This document shows, piece by piece, positions 37,291 to 50,880 of a DNA stretch of 64,000 bases. The notes under the pieces are model-generated. The model was not told the origin of the DNA, did not search any database, and was given only the letters and a program-made list of their open reading frames with translations. Position numbers and translations under genes: made by a program. Source of the DNA: Capitella teleta (taxonomy: Eukaryota; Annelida; Polychaeta; Capitellidae); the NCBI GenBank assembly GCA_000328365.1, contig KB293500.1, positions 278,073 through 342,072 on the forward strand. The letters run 5' to 3'. Numbering within the stretch: the stretch's first letter is position 1; the number at the start of each line of letters is the position of its first letter.

Positions 37291-40200
37291 CAATGATTTG
37301 CTCAGATAGGGGATACACTATGACAATTTTCTTTCACAATAGAGAGATAGCCCAATGTCTGATGTTATATACACAGAAAGTAGCTCGACTCAATATCTTT
37401 GGATACAATACTCGTACTTGTATCGAGATGACACGAATCAATATAATTCGGTAAGATGTATGCAATACTAATTATTCCTGGTATCGAGAGGCTGTAAGCT
37501 CTATGCTCGCTTCTATTTGAGTGTGCGTTGAAACACACATTCCAAAGGTTTCAATGTGTCAACGCTTTTACTCATCTCTCACCCAAGAATGGGAAGAAAT
37601 ATAAGTTATTAAATGACTAAAATAACTAACCCCCTGAGTAATAATAAAAAAATATAGACACTTGGTTGGAGCCAAGTTATGTTTTTAACAGAAATTAAAC
37701 AAGTTTAACATTAGCAACCAAAAGTTTGCTATGATAATTAAATTCACATTACAGTGCATGCATGTTTGTCTTGTGCACCAAGTTTGCTGATATTACCCAG
37801 TTGATTTTACAATGTTTATCTTATTTTTATCTTTCAACAGGAACCATAGAATGTTGTTTGCTTGTTTATTTTGTTTTGTTATGTTTTGTTTTCTTTGTTC
37901 CGCGTCAGGTTGTGTGGCAGTAGTTGTATCAAACCTTTAATTTCACTTAGCCAAATTGCAAACATATATTATATATTCCAATAAATCAACATTCAATAAA
38001 ATGAACGAAATCAACAATTGTCCTGAATCATCACGTTATGTGCAAATAGGCAGCTCATCCACTTTGTTACATGTACATTGATTTTTTTTTTTTTTTTTTT
38101 TTTTCCTTTTTTTTTTTTTTTCCCTTTTTCGGCCCTTATCTTTCGACTCTGTGCATGGCATTTTTCAATATGTAAAATCAGCAATATTTTATAGAATGAT
38201 AAGATATGGAAATGGTCCGTATCTGAGCATCTCTTGATGAGGTGGATTTACAACCAACCAATATTTTATTGCGACGTGGAAAGTTTTCAAACTTTTCGTA
38301 TGTAAAATATTATAAATCGATAAAGATATACATTTTGTATTTTATAAAATTGACACGCAGAGTAAATAATGAATAGCATGAAAAAAAAAACACATGCAGC
38401 ATCACCACAAATTAACAATTGTCTACAGTAAAATAAGATTCCCGTGAGATGTGAAATCCCATTGCAATCAGCCATTCCATTCATGCAATACTATAGTCAG
38501 TCACAATTGCTATATGGGACGGAAAATTAGAAATAATCGAAAGATCATTGATAGTATTTGATATGTGGACATTTTCTTGCGATAGGCATTATTGCACATG
38601 TTCGTCAATGACAAGGGCTTGGAATCTAACAACGATAAGGCTGGAACAAGGGTTGTCTGTTTTAATGATTGCCGAACACTAATATTGAAGTTGACCTTGT
38701 TGTATATAATGATGTTTCAGAATATTTTAGTGTGTATGTGAAAGCGTGACTTAGGTCTTATGGAAACCGCATTCATTTTCGGGTGATCGTGTCTGACCCT
38801 TCCGATTTCCGGTCGGAAGTTCATGTCCGACATTTCGGATTCATCGTGAGAAGAGAAACCTACGCGATCACAATGCCAGTATTGAGTTGCATTTTCGGTG
38901 CAGTTATTAGCAAAAAGATTTCCTTGACTTCTAACGAGAAGGAAATGAGAAGTTAATATGACTCATCTTTTCGTGGACATTTCGCAATTCCAAATATAAG
39001 ACCTGATTACAAAAAAAAAAACGTTACCCCAGCACACAAGAAATTGTGGAAATGTCATGTCAATTAAGAAAGACTTTGATGCGTTTATCCTCTGAGTTGA
39101 ATGCCAAATTGAAGTCATGTTGAGGGCAATTGTAAAATAAAAAGACTTCGTAATGCAGAGCTCTTTGAAGCGACGCAACCCCTTTAAATCACTCTCAGTC
39201 CATCCTTTCATCTACCGTACTAACAAGAAGAGTGATACTTACGGCATCGGCTGTAGATGTCTATGGAGTCACAACTAGAACCCACTCGTAGCATACAAGG
39301 GCATCGCAGTTCTATTGTTGCATGTTCTCAATGCACTGAGGTCTTCTGATTGAGCTCATCCTCGAAAAAGAAAAGCTGGCAATTTGCTTTTCTATTAGCT
39401 CCAGGGTGAAATCCTGATCTTCTCGTGAAGGATTGCTATCAACGTGTAATTGCCTGTTCCAGAAAAATAAAATAAAAAGCAAAGAAAAAAATAAAAATAA
39501 AAAAGGGAACAAGAAAATACTGACTGTTCGTGTTTTGTTGTATTGTGTGCCTCGAACGAAGTTTTTAATTTAGCTATTTCCTGTTTCAGTATAAGAAAAA
39601 AAAAGTTCAAAGGTTAAATTGGTTTTATTTCTTGTTACTTTAGGAACCTGTATGCTTTTGCCTTCCACGATTGATTTTAAGCTGTTACCTTGTCGTACCT
39701 AAAATGTTTGTCCCGCAGACAATCGAGTCACCATAATAAGGTCCTTCTCTCAGTGCAGGTTATTTATGGCTGAGGTTGATATGAATACGGTGAGGTTGGG
39801 TTCATGTATCACTGGCACCGTGAATGACCGAAGCACAAAAGGAGTTTGACACTCAAGGGCTAAAAAATATCCGCTCAGATTCCAAGAATTGAGAAACAAA
39901 GCCCTTGCTGACCTTGTGCATCATATATCTCTGTCCCGTGATGTTATGACTGCTTCAAAATAGTCATGAGCACTACGATGTGTGCAGACTCGCGCAGTAA
40001 TACTTATGAGTAAATACTGTAAAATGAGTGGTTCGGTCGTGTAATCATAAATTGGTAATAGTTTTCCTGTTAGAAAGCTATTTTTCTACGATAATATAAT
40101 TGAACCGAAACCCCTTTTATTTATTTATTTATTTTTTTTTTTTTTCACACTAGAATTATATAGATTTTTTAAGCCACAAGGGCTTCCACAGAAAGACAAT

Positions 40201-40314
40201 ACGTGGGACAATGCGTCCTTGATGTTGTTAAGATTACGTGGATGCTTCTAACTACTTCACACGATGTTTCATTATAGCATATGTAATTATGATTATATAA
40301 ACTCTGCCTATGCA

Positions 40315-40764
40315 TGTAGACCTTCGGGCAGCGCGTGCACGGGATTGCTTCCATCTCCCAAGAGGCAATCAGCGAATACTGAGAGGTCAGAAGGCCAACG
40401 TGCAATTAGCGAGAACTGGCGGTCAGAAGTTCGCCGAGAACGAAGAACCAGGAAGCAAGCGCATCCATCACTGTCAGATAGCAAATACTTGGAAGGCACC
40501 GGTCTTCTGCATTTCCCATTAGAAACACAGGCTGCCTCACATCCATGGTTCTAGTATATAACACCCCTACATCTTCACATCTCTACATTTTCTCTCTCTC
40601 TCACGTGCTCACTCATCTCGTGCGGAAGATCTACAAAGACCACTTTCTTGGAACCTTTGTTATTTTGAGTACTTTAGAATATTTTATTGAAGGTAAATTA
40701 AAGCCAATATGAAGTGATTGGTTGAGTCTTCGTTATTACGAGCTTGGAGCTTACCATCCAACTA
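40315..40764 (+). mobile_element. Probable solo LTR of an LTR retrotransposon (fossil)
   Basis: A 450-bp unit between direct repeats ATGCA (40310-40314 and 40765-40769). It starts TGTAGACC, has a TATA-like box (TATATAA, about 40555), a CT-rich stretch, ATTTTATTG/ATTAAA poly-A-signal-like sequences and an end that reads like an R-U5 boundary. No internal coding region or second LTR is present, so it is a solo LTR or an isolated fragment. The right end lacks the usual CA and the flanking repeat is itself part of a palindrome, so the edges are uncertain. Age cannot be estimated. Confidence 0.4.
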
Positions 40765-40894
40765 ATGCATAATTGACGTAGCCCTGGAGTCACTACGTCA
40801 GATGTCATCCTTCTCTAGGAAGTCAGTAAAATGAAACTGTTTGCGATCAAAGATTGGAAGTCCATATCTGTAAACAGTTTGGATGCCTGTCTTC

Positions 40895-41045
40895 CTATAA
40901 TTAAGAACTGTAATTACTTAGATGAACTGCTAGCTGACTGAGCTGTACTACTCGACTTCACCATAAGGCCGAGTGGTGTGTATCACTGTCTATGGTGATA
41001 CACGTGTTTCATTGGGACATGTCGATCACCCGTATCATTGGCAGC
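40895..41045 (+). mobile_element. Diverged SINE body fragment (same family as 45114-45438)
   Basis: It aligns to the SINE body from the GTAATTCTTCGG region through GTGTAYYACTGTCTATGGTG and TTGGGA.TTATCGAT. The tRNA-like head is absent. Divergence has created a 9-bp perfect hairpin (GTGTATCAC / GTGATACAC, 40978-41003) around the TGTCTATG core. Confidence 0.5.
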
Positions 41046-41099
41046 GCCAACATCAACTGTAAAATATTCAAAATTAGCTACATTGCTATGGTAACCGGG

Positions 41100-42640
41100 A
41101 ACCAAAAAAATGTACACTTCAGATTTGCAATATTTTTGTATAATTGTGCACCCATTTATCATTGTTTATCAAACTTGTGCTTATCGTGGGTTAGGCGCAA
41201 TATAATGTAATGCATGTGAGAAAACACAGTGACCAGCATAACTAATCGGTGTGAGTTTATACGAATATTGTAAACAAAGCGACAAGTGCAAATGAACAAA
41301 CCAATGTCCATCGATGACAAGCGGTATATGGACAAAATCAGTGGTTGTTGGAACTTAGAGAAAAACATCAGCGTCAAAAGTATCACTATTTGCTGTAGAC
41401 TTTGATAAAAAAATCCCCTGAGAGTGCATTTGAGCGTCAACGTGTTTACTTTTCAACTAAAAACAATGCCCTCATAATCACCGGGGGCCTGCTTATCTAT
41501 GTGTCATCAAATAAAACAAATCTCATTATAGACTCAGGCAAAGTCACAGCATGAAACACTCCAACGTGGGGTGAGCCAATGAAAGGAATCGAATACTTAT
41601 AGCACGTCTGCGTGCTTGCCTTCTGGTTTCACAGCTTAATTGAATAAAATCCTTGGACATTCGGAGAAAGCACCAAAGGGACAATAACAAATTAAAGTAA
41701 CTTGAAGCGTGTGGATGTTTGATGAGTACACTCTGATCAGAGCTCAGTAAAAACAGGTATTAATTAGGTAAATAACAAAGGTAATTTTTAATTATTATAT
41801 CAGATTATTTTCACATACAAAGATTCCAGTTTCAAAAACTAGTGAAGGAGAAAGTAAATGTGAATACATTAATTAAATAACCGATAAGGGTCTTTCTTAA
41901 ATGATCATCAGTTTTTGAGTTTACAAATACTATTACCAATATCTATAAACTGTACATATAAAACAATTAACATAATTAACAAAATTTCATCAATTCAGAA
42001 CTGATGAAATGTGGTGGCCTTGTCACCCGATAAGCATCGTCGCATCCGATAAAGTATGTGACGGAGAGCGATATTTAACTATAGTTAGGGAACGTTTTCC
42101 CTTCGTATACGTGTAATGTCGAATGAAACGGGAAGGGTAAACATCAAAAATCAAATATCCCTTTATTATTCTGGAACACGTCCATGACTGATTTCTTACT
42201 TCGACGATGTAATTTTTGTGTTATCACATAAATAATCATTAATCATTATCGAGTAAATAATATTATACTAAATACAATTTTTGATTAATGAATACGTTGA
42301 CGAAGCTACTGGAGTTGAGATTCAAAGGATTTTTTTCTTGACACGTGGCCAAAATGCTCATACAATTTCTTACCCTGACACTTGGAACATAGTGTTATAG
42401 CCTATATGCAAGTGTGATGAATGTTTCAGGTTTCGGGTGAAACGAGCCTTTTGATAAGTTATGACCTGTTGAGCCTAGTTCTATGGTGATGTTGCATGAC
42501 TTGTTCGAGGGAGTTATAGAACGTATGTTTATTGAGGAAGCGACAAGTCAATTGATATTCTTTCTTTCTTTATTTCTATATAAGAAGGCAATTTACTGCC
42601 TGTCATGAATGTTCTGTGACAAATGCCTTTCATTGATATT
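41100..42640. other. Noncoding stretch
   Basis: No gene recognised. AT-rich, with no obvious repeat ends. Confidence 0.45.
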
Positions 42641-42889
42641 CTTGTATAGATGACTTCCGGCTGTGTGAATGGCCATGGAACCTGGTAGTACTGAGCTACC
42701 ACCGGTAAGTGCCTTTTACCACAGCCTATGTGTTATTGCAGCAATATTATAGCGCATATTTGATTATAATTAACACCCTTGCTTGCACTATGGCTTAATT
42801 CTACCACGTAGATATTCACTGAGCAGATGTTGTTTTATAAATCAATATCATTTTCTCTACAGCATTGATGTAATTTATTTTGTTCCACG

Positions 42890-43050
42890 GGGTCATTGAA
42901 CCTATAAATCATACACCATCTAAGGCTAGTGATCTCAAGTAAGTAAGTAGGGATTAAATGTCCCTCACAATGATAAACGGTTCTTGTGACTGGGTCAGAC
43001 CTCAAATGACCAGCGGCAAGCCATGTCAGTACACTGACCACTCGGCCACC
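42890..43050 (-). mobile_element. tRNA-derived SINE fragment, second family
   Basis: On the minus strand GTGGCCGAGTGGTCAGTGTACTG is a clear Ser/Leu-type D arm with an A box (43038-43048). A degenerate B-box-like GAGGTCTGACCC follows about 45 bases later. The next sequence carries a short ACTT tandem repeat and no other known body. It differs from the SINE family at 45114. Confidence 0.5.
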
Positions 43051-43059
43051 ACTTCTCGG

Positions 43060-44640
43060 GTTAAATACTCGACAAGGTCACCAAACCACACCATAATCAC
43101 TTAGTATTTTTATGATCACCAATAAATTTCTGACCTCGTTCTAAGAACCACTCTATTAAATCAAACAATAAGCGCATAAACACGGAAACGACAGGGACAT
43201 GAAAGTCACAATTAAAATTAAATTACATGGTTTCTCGCCAGGGAGCGTCAGACCAATTCTACGAGGGCACTTTCAACGGCGTCTCTCTTGAGCCATGTGT
43301 TACCTGACTTTCATTTCACAGAGAAAAATAAGTAACTTAGCCCTGACTTGTCAAAAGGAACATGACTCAACTGCTCAACACTAATTCCTGGACGAACCGA
43401 AATAGAGAGTGCATTAAACGAATGGAAACCGAAAAAGTTCATTATGGGTATGTGAGGTTGTGTGATGGGCAGGTATTCAATAACATCTACGGCAAAACAA
43501 GTAAGCCCCGAGTTTTATCGTCTTAGAAATGAGGCAACGATCGTTCTGATGGATTGGAATTGCAATTTAGGTCAATGACTTTTCTCATCTCGGGTCACTG
43601 TAAAGAGTTAAAAATTATGAACGGTTTGGTACTTAATGGTTAACACAGCCATCGTTACATTAGCATGCAAGCTCAGATGTGATGACCTTGGTTTTGTACT
43701 TAATATTACTTCACACCTCTTGTTTTCACCATTCCCCTACCCCCCTTGTGGCTTTCTCTTTAGCCTTCGACGTGTTATTTCAGCCCTCTGAATGAAAACC
43801 CAACAGGGAAGGAAATCGTCATCAGGAGATCACAGTGTCCACTCTAATCTACTTACCATGAATAGAACTATTTATCATGATGTCAGAAATTGAAACTTAT
43901 ACAACATGTTGTTGTAAATACCATTCCTATGAATCAACCCTTTGGATGCTGTTGGTATTCACACGAAGAATATAGGGCACGTGTAAGATATTAGGCTGAT
44001 ATACTATGCAAAGGTCAATATGTATATGACAAAAACATACGTACTGGGTTTAGACATTTTTTGCATTGATCATAACTGGTGTGATTTACTATGGTACTTC
44101 ATATGTTAGCTTTCAGCATACGTTATTCATGGCTACCTTTATATTTTCCAGTGTGGAATACTATAAGCGAGTGTCCCATTATCTAACTGATGTGATGTAC
44201 TATGCCTTCCATAGCTCAATGACACATATTTTTACCCGTTCTATGCTTTTGGTGTGAATATCTTCTTTCCTTCGTTGTGTATTGGTGCCAGAAGAAGCCT
44301 TTGTCTCTTTGAGCTCTTTGTTGCCAGTGAACCATGGCAATAAGACGCCCAAGGCCAATGGAAATCAACCAACGATCTGAATGGGCAATTGTACAATTGT
44401 AAAAGTACAACAGGTCATTCTAATGCATAGCCCTATCTTATGTTTCAACTAATGATTGCAACCATGGCTACGATCAAGGTTATGCTGCATCCACAAGCTC
44501 AAGGCCAAAAGTAACCTTTACCATTCGGAAATTTGACTGTTTCTACTCAGAGGTCAATGACCTCAAATTGCGTCAGTCGGTGAGTTCAAGGCGTCCCTCG
44601 GTGTTAATTATTTTGTCAACAACCCTTTTGTGATCTTACT
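43060..44640. other. Noncoding stretch
   Basis: No gene, repeat end or RNA motif recognised. Confidence 0.45.
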
Positions 44641-44649
44641 TCTCTGCAG

Positions 44650-45015
44650 GTATCCCATTGATGACAGTTTGTCCAAAAATGATGCTGTGAGTGAATGTCT
44701 TATAATTTCTATTCGGCATACCTGGGTGATACTTAGTGGGCTAGCATTGTTTCGTTTGAGGCGGACTCTATGGTTTGTAGTCACGTGACGAAACTATGCC
44801 TTGCACAGTGCAACTCATATGACAGCCGCAAATATTTTAAGAAGTTATCACACTGGATTGACCTTCACAGCAGCGGTGCGGTCATACAATGCAGCTGCCA
44901 GCAGTAACATTCCTCATGCGAACGACTTCCCCAGTCATCACTGCCATCGTTATGGTCAACTTAGAAGACCCGGTGGATACAATCCGTTAAACCAACAGCT
45001 AAATGATCATGGTTG
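44650..45015 (+). CDS. Candidate exon pair of an unidentified gene
   Basis: Exon A 44650-44686 (37 nt) is bounded by ttctctgcag and gtgagt. Exon B 44809-45015 (207 nt) is bounded by ccttgcacag and gtaaga, with a 122-bp intron between them. One frame stays open through both. Exon B encodes THMTAANILRSYHTGLTF, an Ala/Ser-rich part and GGYNPLNQQLNDHGW, then meets TAA if the donor is not used, so it could also be the last exon. I recognise no family. The full-length SINE at 45114 would lie about 100 bp into the next intron or the 3' flank. Good splice signals plus protein-like composition are the only support. Confidence 0.3.
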
Positions 45016-45113
45016 GTAAGAGTGTGCTGGGTGTTAAATTGCTATAATAGTATCAAAGATTATACTTATTGTAACAAGATGGACTGCTCGTGCATACGCC
45101 TATGGACATTATG

Positions 45114-45438
45114 AGGGGGCACCGGGTAGCGCAGTGGGTTAAACCGCTGACTACAATCCTATGCCGACCGTGGGGGTCGAGGTCCCGGGTTCGAGACCCA
45201 ATCAAGCCACGGGCGTTACGATTGTGAATTACAATTGTAATTCTTCGGTGACTCTGCAGTGCTGTCCAACTGCGTAACAAGGCGGGCGCTGTGTACTACT
45301 GTCTATGGTGGTATGCAGGATAAAGAACCCTTGGGATTTATCGATAATAGTAGGGAGAAACCCCGGTCCCGGGCCTTCTGTTCTGGCGCCCGTATCACCC
45401 GAACGGGTTGGGTGGAGCCGTGAAACCCCAATCACTCA
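45114..45438 (+). mobile_element. tRNA-derived SINE, full-length reference copy
   Basis: 325 bp between 15-bp target duplications CCTATGGACRTTATG (45099-45113 and 45439-45453, one mismatch). The head carries the A box TAGCGCAGTGG (45127-45137) and the B box GGTTCGAGACC (45188-45198). Their 61-base spacing is longer than in a normal tRNA, so the head is Ser/Leu-like or has an insertion. A body of about 200 bp follows and the 3' end is AATCACTCA with no poly-A. About 96% identical to 16806-17121. Open frames on its minus strand are by-products. Confidence 0.88.
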
Positions 45439-45479
45439 CCTATGGACGTTATGTCAACTCTGGCCCTTTCAATGGGTTT

Positions 45480-48400
45480 CTAAACGACTGTCCAGTCATT
45501 CTGGATGTTGCAAGATGTCCTGAAAATCAGGTGATGCGCTGAGCTTGCCACTTGCCACACAAATGTGTAGCGGATTGACTCTTTTCGCTGGGATACAAGA
45601 TAATAATGCGTTTCATCATGTACACTGGTTCTCAGGTTAGGATACACAGGGTTAGTAACTGGATATTGTCGATGTTGGGTTTGATACAAATATTTTTTTT
45701 TCCGGTAGTCTTGAATTATCAGGCAATTGTTCTTCATCAGACCTGACATATTGGACCTCCTAACTGACGAAGCTGAACAGCTGAGGTATTGATTCAACAG
45801 TAGTATTTTAAACCAGCGATTCATGCACGAACATGCTGAGAAGAAGTGCAAAGAGTGAGCGATATATGACGCCCTGGGAGTAAGTTTTGGCAATCCAAAC
45901 TCCAACAACCAGTGCATGCCACCATGAAAGCCTGTCGGGACTCTTTTGTCAATCAGTTCAGGCAACTATTGCATGCGAGGTTGTATTTCAAGCTCTTGCA
46001 CCATTCAAATTGCGTGAGCTGTTGATCATTAGTAGCTTTGTCGTTGGTCGTAACTGTGTGAATATGTGTTTGACACGCACCTAACATGACAAAGGACATG
46101 ACAGGTACCTGACAGGAAGGTGTTGGCTAGCAGCTATTACCGTGTAAGTGCCAGTTTGGTTTGACTTTGGTGTCATGAGTTTCAGTGACTACAGGAATGT
46201 TGCGTGTGGTAATCTAGTGTTTATATTTCTACATCTATTAAGGCTCTTTCAGCGAACAACAAAAGCACAATGCAGTTATGTCAGAGATCCATGATCAAGT
46301 ATCGCTGCCTGTTTTGGTGATTTACGTGTCATTTCCATGTCTATGTGATGTGCATCTATTGTATGGACGTGTTATGGAAACACACTATGTTTAGAAATTA
46401 AGGACAAGGGCAAAATTAATGGATAATAATTAGTATCAAACTTAACAGCGTGCACAGTATAAATACATGGATACATTATCATATGCGAATAGTAAGAGGA
46501 CGTTCAACTCTCACAAAGAAAAGAAAAGCAAAGCAAGGATACTTCAGTTAAGAACGACATCGCTGAAACGGTCTATTGCCTTAATTGAGCGTGTATGAGA
46601 TGTCTCAAAAGAAGACAACTCCTGTGTGAGTGTGGCCGCATAAATGATAGCGCAGACTGCATCTATTTCCATAATGAACTTTAATCCACATTCAATATGC
46701 TTATGATAATAATAATAGTACATTAACGTCGTATGGTGCTTAATTGCATTGGAGGAAAATTGTATTCAATGTGCAGATTTTATTAGACAAATATAAACAT
46801 TGAATTACTAGAATGTGTTCCTTATCTTATCTTATAAAGTGCCTATACAAGATAGCTTGGAATATAACGGAAATATAAATACAACGTAAATCACCAAGCT
46901 ATCTCGAGCTATCATTGTGTTATTCTGCTTGATGGTAACGAATTGACTTTAATAAAATTGCTCCCCTGAAATCTGAAATCTGAAATATGGCTTCAATTCT
47001 GACCAATCAAGTAAACTTTATATTATACTTACATGCATTCAAGTTACTCCGACTCATTTATATGGATATGAAGCCTCATATGGACATCATGACACACCAA
47101 ACCAAATATGACAAAACTCCATCTAGTTTAGTGACATTCATTGTTTCATGTCCATTTCATGTCCATCTGTCCCCCAGAAAATGAACAGGGATGTTTATCG
47201 TTCTCCATTGAGATGTTTTACGAAATGTTTTAGGTGTCCAGTGACAACAATAATATATTGATGTAACGCATGCTACACGTTAGATGTATCTAAATGCATA
47301 TTGTCACAATATAGTTACCGATTTCGTTGGGAGTACGATTGCATGTTCAATGTACGTCCATACATTTGTTTTTCTTACTCAAAGAAATACGTTAATACCC
47401 ACATGAGTATATTAAGTGCAGTCAGGGTACAGTGTCCTGATTATCAATCAACTCATGACTGCACTTCTGACGCTAATTTCATCTGAAACCTGTCATGAAC
47501 ACTGTCATAATACACCCATTATAATCAATAGAGCAAAATATGCTTTCAACAGACATTAGAATATCTATCATACTTGTAAGGTGTCACTGCTTGTATCACA
47601 ATAACAGGATCATAATTATGAATGCATGGCGCTTATCGACATTGATGTTTATTATCCGTTTATGCTGTCCATCGCCTTAAACTGATTCGTGTTATCCATA
47701 TACATGTACTGGATTATGATGATCGGAGTGATGCGTCCCGAAGCTAGTTGAATACATTCACCATTACGGAAAAACAAACAGAAGTCATGTCTGTTGCCGA
47801 GTTGTATTGAAAAGGCCAAGAAGCTATTTATTGGCGGAAAAGATGGAGAAATGACCGTAATCAGGTTGATGAATGCAAAGGTGGGGGAAATATTATTCAG
47901 CGTGGCACGGCTTAACAAAGGAGCCGCACGTTGATTAGCCAATTTCATTTAATTAATATTCATGATTATTATTATACAAAGGAAAATAAGCGAAAGTCGC
48001 ATAAAGTTAGTTTCCTCAGGGAAATGGTCATTAAATTAACTTAATTATTACGTGTGAGATCGGTCGTTTCAGCTGAGGGTAATTAGAGAATATTGACCGA
48101 TTTGATGCAAGTCCCAGGATATAGCAACCATGTCTAGGGCAACCACGCTTGAGGAATAACGCATGCGCACTGCTCGCTGTTGCCTAGTGAAATGGGTCTT
48201 CTGAAAGTGGCTATGGACACGTCAGGAAGTTCGTTTAACTGCCCACGTGTTTGAATATTTCATCACAATGGGCAGAAGGCGCTGTTAATCAACACTACGA
48301 AGGCCGTGTGAGTCTTTGAAGTGTGCGATGTGAGACAATCACAAAAGAATGAACGATTAAAATTCACCCGGACATCAAAATCGCACAACGGGCGAATACG

Positions 48401-49830
48401 AAATAATGTGATTTCGTTCCTTCTAAATCGTCGTTGCAAGCATACGTTAGTGGTGCTAATTGACACGCACCTGACGTAACCCAAGGCCAAGAAGGATGAT
48501 ACCAAAAATTGCACGTAAATCATTCAGCTAGATTGCGTCTCAAATTTAAGACTGATATGTTATTGCGCACCGTGTGTCTTTATACTCCATAAAAAAAAAA
48601 AAATCAATTTTGAAATATATTCCACTTGTGTGGTCAAATAAACACGAATTTTCCTCATTTTTATTGCTTCTACAGCAAAAAAAATGTCCATTAATCTTTA
48701 AGCAGAGAGGGCAATTCCTCATCTGATTACATGTTGATCGGAAGATCATTATTTACACGACATACGGGTCATTAAGCTTTTTATTAAATCAGTCGCAGTA
48801 CACATACAGTTGCGTGATTATTGAGTGATTGATAATTTATATAATAATAATAATAATAATATAATATAATTGATAATTTATATTTATGAGTAAATTAATA
48901 GATATGGTGATGAATTGCAAGGTAGCACATACAGGGCACAAGAGACATCGGAATAGCCCTGAAGGGTATTCTATATTCCTTGTTCATTTGTTCTAAAATG
49001 CTTTATTCAGCGAATAGCATACGTTGAATTTCAAAAGAGGGGCCATAGTGCTGGAGTAATGAGCTGCTCAGTGAGGCTTGGGACTTTGTGGATCTGGCGA
49101 TAGCAGCAGTCTATGACATCATAGGGATTATGTCGAAGGATTATTTTCGATTGCAACTCAATTAAATTATGCAGAGGGTCATAATTACCATTGGTGGTCT
49201 TCACTAGTTCTAAGATTCCACACATAATTATTATTACCTATTGATTATTATAATTATTATAATTATTATTACCTATTGCTTTCGCCTGTTGCACGTGTTC
49301 CTAACGCCAAGGCTGGTACTCTTAAAGTTGTAAGTAACGATTAAGTTCAGATATATGTACATACATCAAACTTGTCCTTGCATTGGCGTTCTCCCCAATC
49401 TCCGTTCCCAACAGACAAAGTGGGTTACAAGCGTTCTAGACATAACACCTTTCATTGCAAATGCATCGTCACGATCAATGTCCAGAATCCTTATAGACCT
49501 ATTATGAATTCAAAGAAGGCACCTAAGGGATCCACATTCAGAATGAAATGCTGAACCCTTTTGGACCGAACCACGTCCCACAGGCCAACATTGATTATAT
49601 CTCCAAGCTTGAATTCCAGGAATTTTATAAGAGAAAGTGAGTGAGGCCAAATAAGTTTAACGATGCTTGCAGCACTTGGCTTAGGCCAAAGTGGCATGTG
49701 AATTTAAACAATCCCTGACTGCAAGAACTGAATACCGTACTTTTGCACAAAACTACATATTAATTGTGGGTCAAAGGACCCACATTATAATTATGTTCTT
49801 CTTTCACTTTGTGGTTGCTGTATTTATTGT
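45480..49830. other. Noncoding stretch
   Basis: No gene supported. The 161-codon minus-strand frame at 45480-45965 and the 98-codon frame at 47652-47948 have no recognisable motif. An NRF1-like CGCATGCGCACTG occurs at about 48160-48172. A short AAT tract lies near 48842-48860. Confidence 0.4.
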
Positions 49831-49838
49831 CCATCGCC

Positions 49839-50134
<296 letters not shown>

Positions 50135-50640
50135 TATTTGTAAAATTGGAAATAAGCGGTGCGGCTCTTTGTTTACAACTACGGGTTCACAGATCGCGGC
50201 TTGAATATAACATAAGCCATCAATCGCCAGTGACATCTTCCTTCAGTCGAATCTAATGTCTTCAGGGATCACAGGAGATTATCAAAGGTGATTTTAAGAT
50301 GATGTGATGTGAGAGAATTCCCCCATATAAACACAAGCACATTTGTTCAACTAGCATGCATGAAAACACCTCGAATATGTTGCATTATTGCTGTTGGATC
50401 CAATCACATACAGTCTTAAACAGAGTGGGTGTATATCGAAATTCAGTAGTGAAGGATTGGGTAACCACTTTCAAACCATTGATTTATGTATTGTATATTC
50501 ATTAATTTATGGTAATACTTTGAACATCGACCTCAAATGACCAAAATTATTGTGGTCAATATTGAAGAAATATAATGAGCATATCCACCCTGGGCAACCG
50601 CCCAGTATCTTCAAACTACTTTAGTTAATTAAGTACTTTT

Positions 50641-50880
50641 GGGCCGTGATGGCGCAGTGGTAGCCTGTTGTGCAGAGGGTCGTGGGTTTGATTTCCGGTG
50701 GGGCATCTTGCCGTGTTCGAATTTATGAAAACCCCCATGTCTACCACAGCCAGACACTTTGCATTGTGTCGAATCGTGGCACCTGGTTGGAGAAAGATGG
50801 CATTGTTATCGCCAAAGTGGTTATTCCCTTCACAATTGATGCACCGCTTGTGATCATAGCTTGCTGAGGGCTTACATGTA
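50641..50880 (+). mobile_element. tRNA-derived SINE, third type
   Basis: The tRNA-like head has the A box TGGCGCAGTGG (50650-50660) and the B box GGTTTGATTTCC (50685-50696), 35 bases apart as in a real tRNA. The following 180 bp (CATCTTGCCGTG..., CCAGACACTTTGC...) is not shared with the other SINEs here. It ends near a G-rich run (50888-50898). No target duplication was found, so the 3' edge is approximate. Confidence 0.6.

Larger units (their letters stand above)
33404..40310. other. Noncoding stretch with simple repeats
   Basis: No gene supported. Holds a direct repeat TGTCACATATGTAA (about 33810 and 33840), a T run followed by CCAG and an ambiguous base (34502-34527), a G-quadruplex motif, a 31-bp minisatellite and T-rich tracts (37130-37153, about 38082-38121). 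The plus-strand frame 36809-37105 has a hydrophobic C-terminus but no family motif. Confidence 0.45.

Noticed and set aside
40262-40350. Minus-strand C2HC zinc-finger-like motif (CTRCPKVYMHRQSLYNHNYIC)
   Set aside because: Spacing fits a zinc finger, but it is a single isolated motif that would straddle the left edge of the LTR-like unit at 40315. Chance is the likelier explanation unless that LTR call is wrong.
45480-45965. 161-codon minus-strand open frame beside the SINE
   Set aside because: No recognisable motif, unbalanced composition and no promoter or splice signals; likely chance.
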